From positions 22,756,001 through 22,820,000 of the forward strand of contig CM049414.1 of the NCBI GenBank assembly GCA_026929865.2: a stretch of 64,000 nucleotides of DNA, in the 5' to 3' direction. A program made the translations under genes and the position numbers. A model generated the notes under the pieces. The model saw only the letters and a program-made list of their open reading frames with translations, did no database searches and was not told the origin of the DNA. The stretch is from Hyperoplus lanceolatus. Lineage: Eukaryota; Chordata; Actinopteri; Uranoscopiformes; Ammodytidae. This document shows positions 59,789-64,000 of this stretch, in pieces (position 1 is the stretch's first letter; each line of letters starts with the position of its first letter).

Positions 59789-60185
59789 AAACTACAAAAG
59801 GTCTTGATCAGAATTTTCAGCAGGTTGTATTCAAAAATATCTCATATACTGTATATATTTAAATCCCTTGGGAATAAAAAGTCACTAAAAAGTCACTCGA
59901 AATTAAATAGCTAAAAAGTTTTTCCAAAGCAGGCAGCAGGTGCTGAATCGACACTGACATCCACGGCCCTGACTGTCAAGTAGTTTCTTCAAAAATGCTG
60001 ACAGATATTTTCCTCCGCCGGATTTTTATTTTATTGTGGTTATTGTGGACTGTTGGCTGAGACTTACTTCTGTGTATGCTCTGCCCTAAAAGGAATCACT
60101 CCTATTGAGCTTTTTTAGCAACTTTCCAACTACCAGATTTCAGAATAAAAAATATAGATGAAGTGAACAGTTTGACAGAGGCTCT

Positions 60186-60189
<4 letters not shown>

Positions 60190-60250
<61 letters not shown>
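60190..60250 (+). repeat. (TG)n microsatellite
   Basis: About 30 TG units, ending in GCGCGCCC. Confidence 0.97.
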
Positions 60251-60255
<5 letters not shown>

Positions 60256-60332
60256 CCGATGAAGCCAGGAGGGTTAAGAGAATGACTGGGGTAGAACTGG
60301 CATACATCCCGTTGACATGAACCTTGTCTGGT

Positions 60333-60377
60333 TGTGTGTGTGTGTGTGTGTGTGTGCATGTGTACGCGTGTGTGTGT
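60333..60377 (+). repeat. (GT)n microsatellite, interrupted
   Basis: About 12 GT units, then GCATGTGTACGCGTGTGTGT. Confidence 0.9.
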
Positions 60378-60379
60378 CA

Positions 60380-61010
60380 GATAAATTCAATTTGCTTTAT
60401 ATTTTGGTTGTGGGCCAACAGGACACTTTGAATGAACCTGCCTGAGCATCGCCGGCTGCTAAATCTACATAATCTTCTAAATCACTTCTTAAACCACCAC
60501 TGGTATCAAAAAACATTCAGGCAATGATCTTTGATCAATCGTCCACAACTTTACTTTGTGTGTTTTGCTTTGATGTATCCTTCTTTTCATGATGCTTTAT
60601 TGCTCATTTCTTTTACCGTAGCTTTTTTTATTTTAGCTCTTTGGTCTTTCTTAAATTATGAGTTCATATTTCAAATCTGCCAAATACAACCTATTCTATA
60701 AGGTCTTTGCATATAAGCAAAGACCTTAAATCTTATAGAAAGCGTTACTGTTTTCCCTAAAGTAGGGCATCTTGGTAGGTAGACACAGTTCCAACTACAC
60801 ACGTGAAGATACACTAGAATCGGAATACATTTAGCTTAAATGCTTTTACCATCTTGTTCTGTTGTTCTTGTAAAACAAGGCGTTCTATACAGCAGCTAGT
60901 GTGATACATAATGTTTGAATCCAACTTGACATTAAATAAAGTGGTTCCATTTTCTGCTTCAATGGCTGGTTAGCGTGTTCTCTAATACAAATCAGCATTA
61001 CATTGTGTGT
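60380..61010. other. No recognisable gene; one small hairpin
   Basis: Perfect hairpin at 60700-60727: AAGGTCTTTGC, loop ATATAA, GCAAAGACCTT. Otherwise AT-rich unique sequence. Confidence 0.5.
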
Positions 61011-61129
<119 letters not shown>

Positions 61130-61555
61130 AGATTACCTTATTGAATGCTCATTTGTGAAACATGTTTGTTGTTGTCTTTTGCACAAACATACAGCATGTT
61201 TCTCTTCATGTATTGCTTGACAAAAGTCACAATCAAAGAACCAATTAACACGTGGGGAACGTTGAAGATGTAAAACAAACTATGAATATATAAATACGCA
61301 TGCACTGAAGGGAAGGTTAAGAGGTGGGTTAAATATAAAGGAAATAGCAAAACATCTAAATGCCAATAAATGCAAAAAAAATATATATATGTGTTTATGA
61401 TGTGTTATTGTCTTTTATTGCATTTTGCTATAATTTCAACAATTATCAAGTATTTGTCATTCATGTCTCTGATTATGCTTTCTGTTTTGTGTAACATCAT
61501 CATTTCTGTATGATATTTTTTGTTTTTTCTGTTTTGTCTTTTACATGTTCGGGTA
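61130..61555. other. No recognisable feature
   Basis: Very AT-rich unique-looking sequence. Confidence 0.45.
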
Positions 61556-61560
61556 AATTC

Positions 61561-61590
61561 CAATCAAATCAAATCAAATCAAATCAAATT
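61561..61590 (+). repeat. (AAATC)n pentanucleotide
   Basis: About five AATCA units, like a LINE tail on the minus strand, but no body is recognisable beside it. Confidence 0.85.
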
Positions 61591-61953
61591 CAAGAAAACA
61601 TGTTTTAATTTAGAGAAAACTCTAGTCCGTAAGCTACATCAACAGAAGTCATACAGGGCTGTACTCCAACAACAGTCAGCTTCACATTCTAAAAAACTGT
61701 TATTTTCCCTTTATGCATATAGGTACAAAGTACAAGAGGATACTTTAGTTTTTCTCACATTTTCACTAACCATTTAATATAGTAAGTGTCTGCCCTTCAT
61801 GTTACCAAACAGCCTCTCAACATTGTCCTCTACCCACACTGAGCCTTCTTATGTTTCCTTCTTACTTTTATTCCAAGCACAAACTGTGGCAGCACTTCAA
61901 CCACTCGAATTACACCCTTTCTGATTTGATTTGATTGTCCCTGTGTATTCTCA

Positions 61954-62053
<100 letters not shown>

Positions 62054-62261
62054 CTCATTAAGTCAAAATGATCCTCTTCCATGGAAAAGGATTTTCTGCT
62101 CTCAAACAGACCAGCTATCCATTCTTAATGCAGCTTTGTGTCTCCGTGGAGTCGTGCGGGTCATCAATACCACTGAAGAAAAGTGTGAGGGTTTTCACCA
62201 CGTGTTTTTCATTATGATTGAAGATGTCTATCTGCTGGCAAGAATAACATGATTCTCAGCT

Positions 62262-62263
<2 letters not shown>

Positions 62264-62349
<86 letters not shown>
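62264..62349 (+). repeat. (TG)n microsatellite
   Basis: About 43 TG units. Confidence 0.97.
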
Positions 62350-62351
<2 letters not shown>

Positions 62352-62583
62352 CCAGGGATAAAAACATGTTTTCCTTCGCAAGCAACAAACACAGTGAGGT
62401 CAACATAATGGGACAGTGAATGTGTCCTACGTAGATGGACTGATTGTAGGGAAAATATATCAACACCATTCATTCTTAACATGGTGGACATTTGCAAACA
62501 CAAATAAAGTGATTACATAATCAGTGGGATAAATGTGAAGGTTAAATGGCGATATTGTTATCATTGATATGATTACAGTGACG

Positions 62584-62654
<71 letters not shown>

Positions 62655-62665
62655 TGATAGATAGA
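62584..62665 (+). repeat. (GATA)n microsatellite
   Basis: About 17 GATA units, then GATTGATAGATAGAG. Confidence 0.95.
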
Positions 62666-62694
62666 GAAGGACAATATGCTGAAAGAGAAAAAGG

Positions 62695-62764
62695 ATGTGT
62701 CAACTTGTTTGGCGATGGCTTGAATGTAACCACCATATGACAAAGTTACGCATTATAGCTTTAA
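62695..62764. mobile_element. Miniature family F2, right-end relic
   Basis: GTGTCAACTTGTTTGGCGAT, GGCTTGAATGTAACCACC and AAAGTTACGCATTATAGCTT then TAAA: the right 70 bp of F2. Confidence 0.65.
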
Positions 62765-62769
62765 ATGGT

Positions 62770-63178
62770 AAAATAATGTAAAAAAATAAAAAATAAATTG
62801 AAGGACAATATGCTATAAGAGGATGAAAAAGATTATACAAACAAAGATATGGATGATTACAAAAAGACAGGCAGAGAGGAACAAGCCAAAATACAATGAA
62901 AGAGAATGGAATAAAAGTCATAAAGCCAGCGTGCCCACAGTATAGTGATGAATTGGTCCTGCCAGGAATAAGCCAAACAAACAGAGATCTGTACAGTGTA
63001 TGACAACCACGCTCCGGGCGCCACACTCAACAATTTCCTTACTCTCTGCCTAACAATGGCCTCAGATATGGCATGACACATTCTGAAGGTATTGGCTATT
63101 ATATATACAGTACACAGTTGTTTGTTTCTTTTATGCATTAAGTATAGGCATATCTTAGTGATACAGTAAAAGCCTTGC
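62770..63178. other. No recognisable feature
   Basis: AT-rich unique-looking sequence. The minus-strand open frames here have no known motif. Confidence 0.45.
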
Positions 63179-63179
63179 A

Positions 63180-63180
<1 letters not shown>

Positions 63181-63227
<47 letters not shown>
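63181..63227 (+). repeat. (CA)n microsatellite
   Basis: About 23 CA units. Confidence 0.97.
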
Positions 63228-63229
<2 letters not shown>

Positions 63230-63384
63230 TTTAGAAATAAATAGCAGTTTATATACCGACCATGTCTCACAGTTGTAATAGGTCATTTGGTCCAGAGTGC
63301 AAAATGTGGTTTCACAAAAACGGCCCTGAAATTGTGAGTTGCTAAAAATGTTCACCCAATTAGTGACAATGTGTTCAGCCCATA

Positions 63385-63640
63385 TTGGCTCCGGCCTTCG
63401 TTGTAGTGGTCACAGGTTCAAATCCGACCCGTGGAGCTTTACTGCAGGTCATCCCCCTCTCTCTCTGTCTCCCCATTTCAACTGTACCCCGTGGAGCTTT
63501 ACTGCAGGTCATCCCCCCCCTCTCTCTGTCTCCCCATTTCAACTGTACCCCGTGGAGCTTTACTGCAGGTCATCCCCCCCTCTCTCTCTGTCTCCCCATT
63601 TCAACTCTGTACGATCTAATAAAGCTTGAAAATTCCCCAA
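63385..63640 (+). mobile_element. tRNA-derived SINE with internal triplication
   Basis: The head keeps a B box (GGTTCAAATCCGAC, 63416-63429) but the A box and 5' end are not clear. The body unit starting CGTGGAGCTTTACTGCAGGT occurs three times, at 63430, 63490 and 63551, each about 60 bp and ending CCCCATTTCAACT. The tail is AATAAAGCTTGAAAATTCCC. The related copy at 47487-47668 has a single unit. Confidence 0.8.
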
Positions 63641-63659
63641 AATATTCTTAAAAAAGAAG

Positions 63660-64000
63660 AAGAACTTTTTGGAACTACAAAATTGTGCACTGTCGACCAA
63701 TGTAGACATTACTTATTATTCACTGTGAGACACCAAAGCTAACGCACACTAAGCCGTGACACACGACCACATTAACATGGATTTATGGAAAATGAATTCA
63801 CAAACAACTGCTAACTGTTATTTACACATTCAGCAGAAAACAGATCAACTCTGGCATCCCATTAGAGTCAACCATTGTTGAATAAATGTCAACTATCCAT
63901 TAGGATTTCCGCTGTATGGCTTAGGCTGCACAGTAAACAACTCACGCGTTGCTGTATGGTGCCAGTGACAGGTTGGCGGTCTATATGTAAAACAGCCGGA
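63660..64000. other. No recognisable feature
   Basis: Unique-looking sequence up to the window end. Confidence 0.4.

Overview
The window looks like non-coding DNA from a teleost fish, most probably a percomorph. The evidence is the kind of repeats present: fish L2/Rex-type LINE tails, a tRNA-derived SINE family, hAT and Tc1/mariner relics, many small palindromic DNA elements bounded by TTAAAGG and CCTTTAA, and about twenty long CA/TG arrays. I recognise no complete host protein gene, rRNA gene or functional tRNA gene. The stretch is best read as a gene desert or part of a very large intron. One short splice-site-bounded segment (28789-28874) is the only host-exon candidate, and it is weak.

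Layout. 1-6150: unique sequence, TG/CA arrays, and a large inverted-repeat element at about 3733-5815 with relics of other elements around it. 7100-8560: CA array, then a GATA-GACA compound array split by a palindromic element, then an RTE-type LINE tail. 9246-17900: TTAA-type miniature elements, CA arrays, L2 tails and one element with a perfect 9-bp target duplication. 19745-25310: the retrotransposon core. It holds two 5'-truncated LINEs of one family in the same orientation; the first is interrupted by a hAT element with an exact 8-bp target duplication, and a mariner-type miniature element follows the second. 26150-31100: more miniature elements, one nested inside another. 32470-43390: GA tract, miniature elements, SINEs, CA/TG arrays and a second hAT with an exact 8-bp duplication. 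43600-45430: hAT-like and Tc1/mariner relics next to a TA array. 47480-53900: SINE and miniature-element relics with several arrays. 54686-56690: a fragment of a LINE with a restriction-enzyme-like endonuclease, lying exactly between two CA arrays. 57553-58420: a miniature element containing a hairpin with arms of about 280 bp. 59550-64000: CA, TG and GATA arrays and a SINE with an internal triplication.

There is no operon or pathway logic here. The interest lies in element biology: nesting order, target-site choice (TTAA, 3-bp, 8-bp, 9-bp, TA, microsatellite), and foldback structures that could give long double-stranded RNA if transcribed. All family assignments rest on motif memory and within-window comparison. 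No database was searched.
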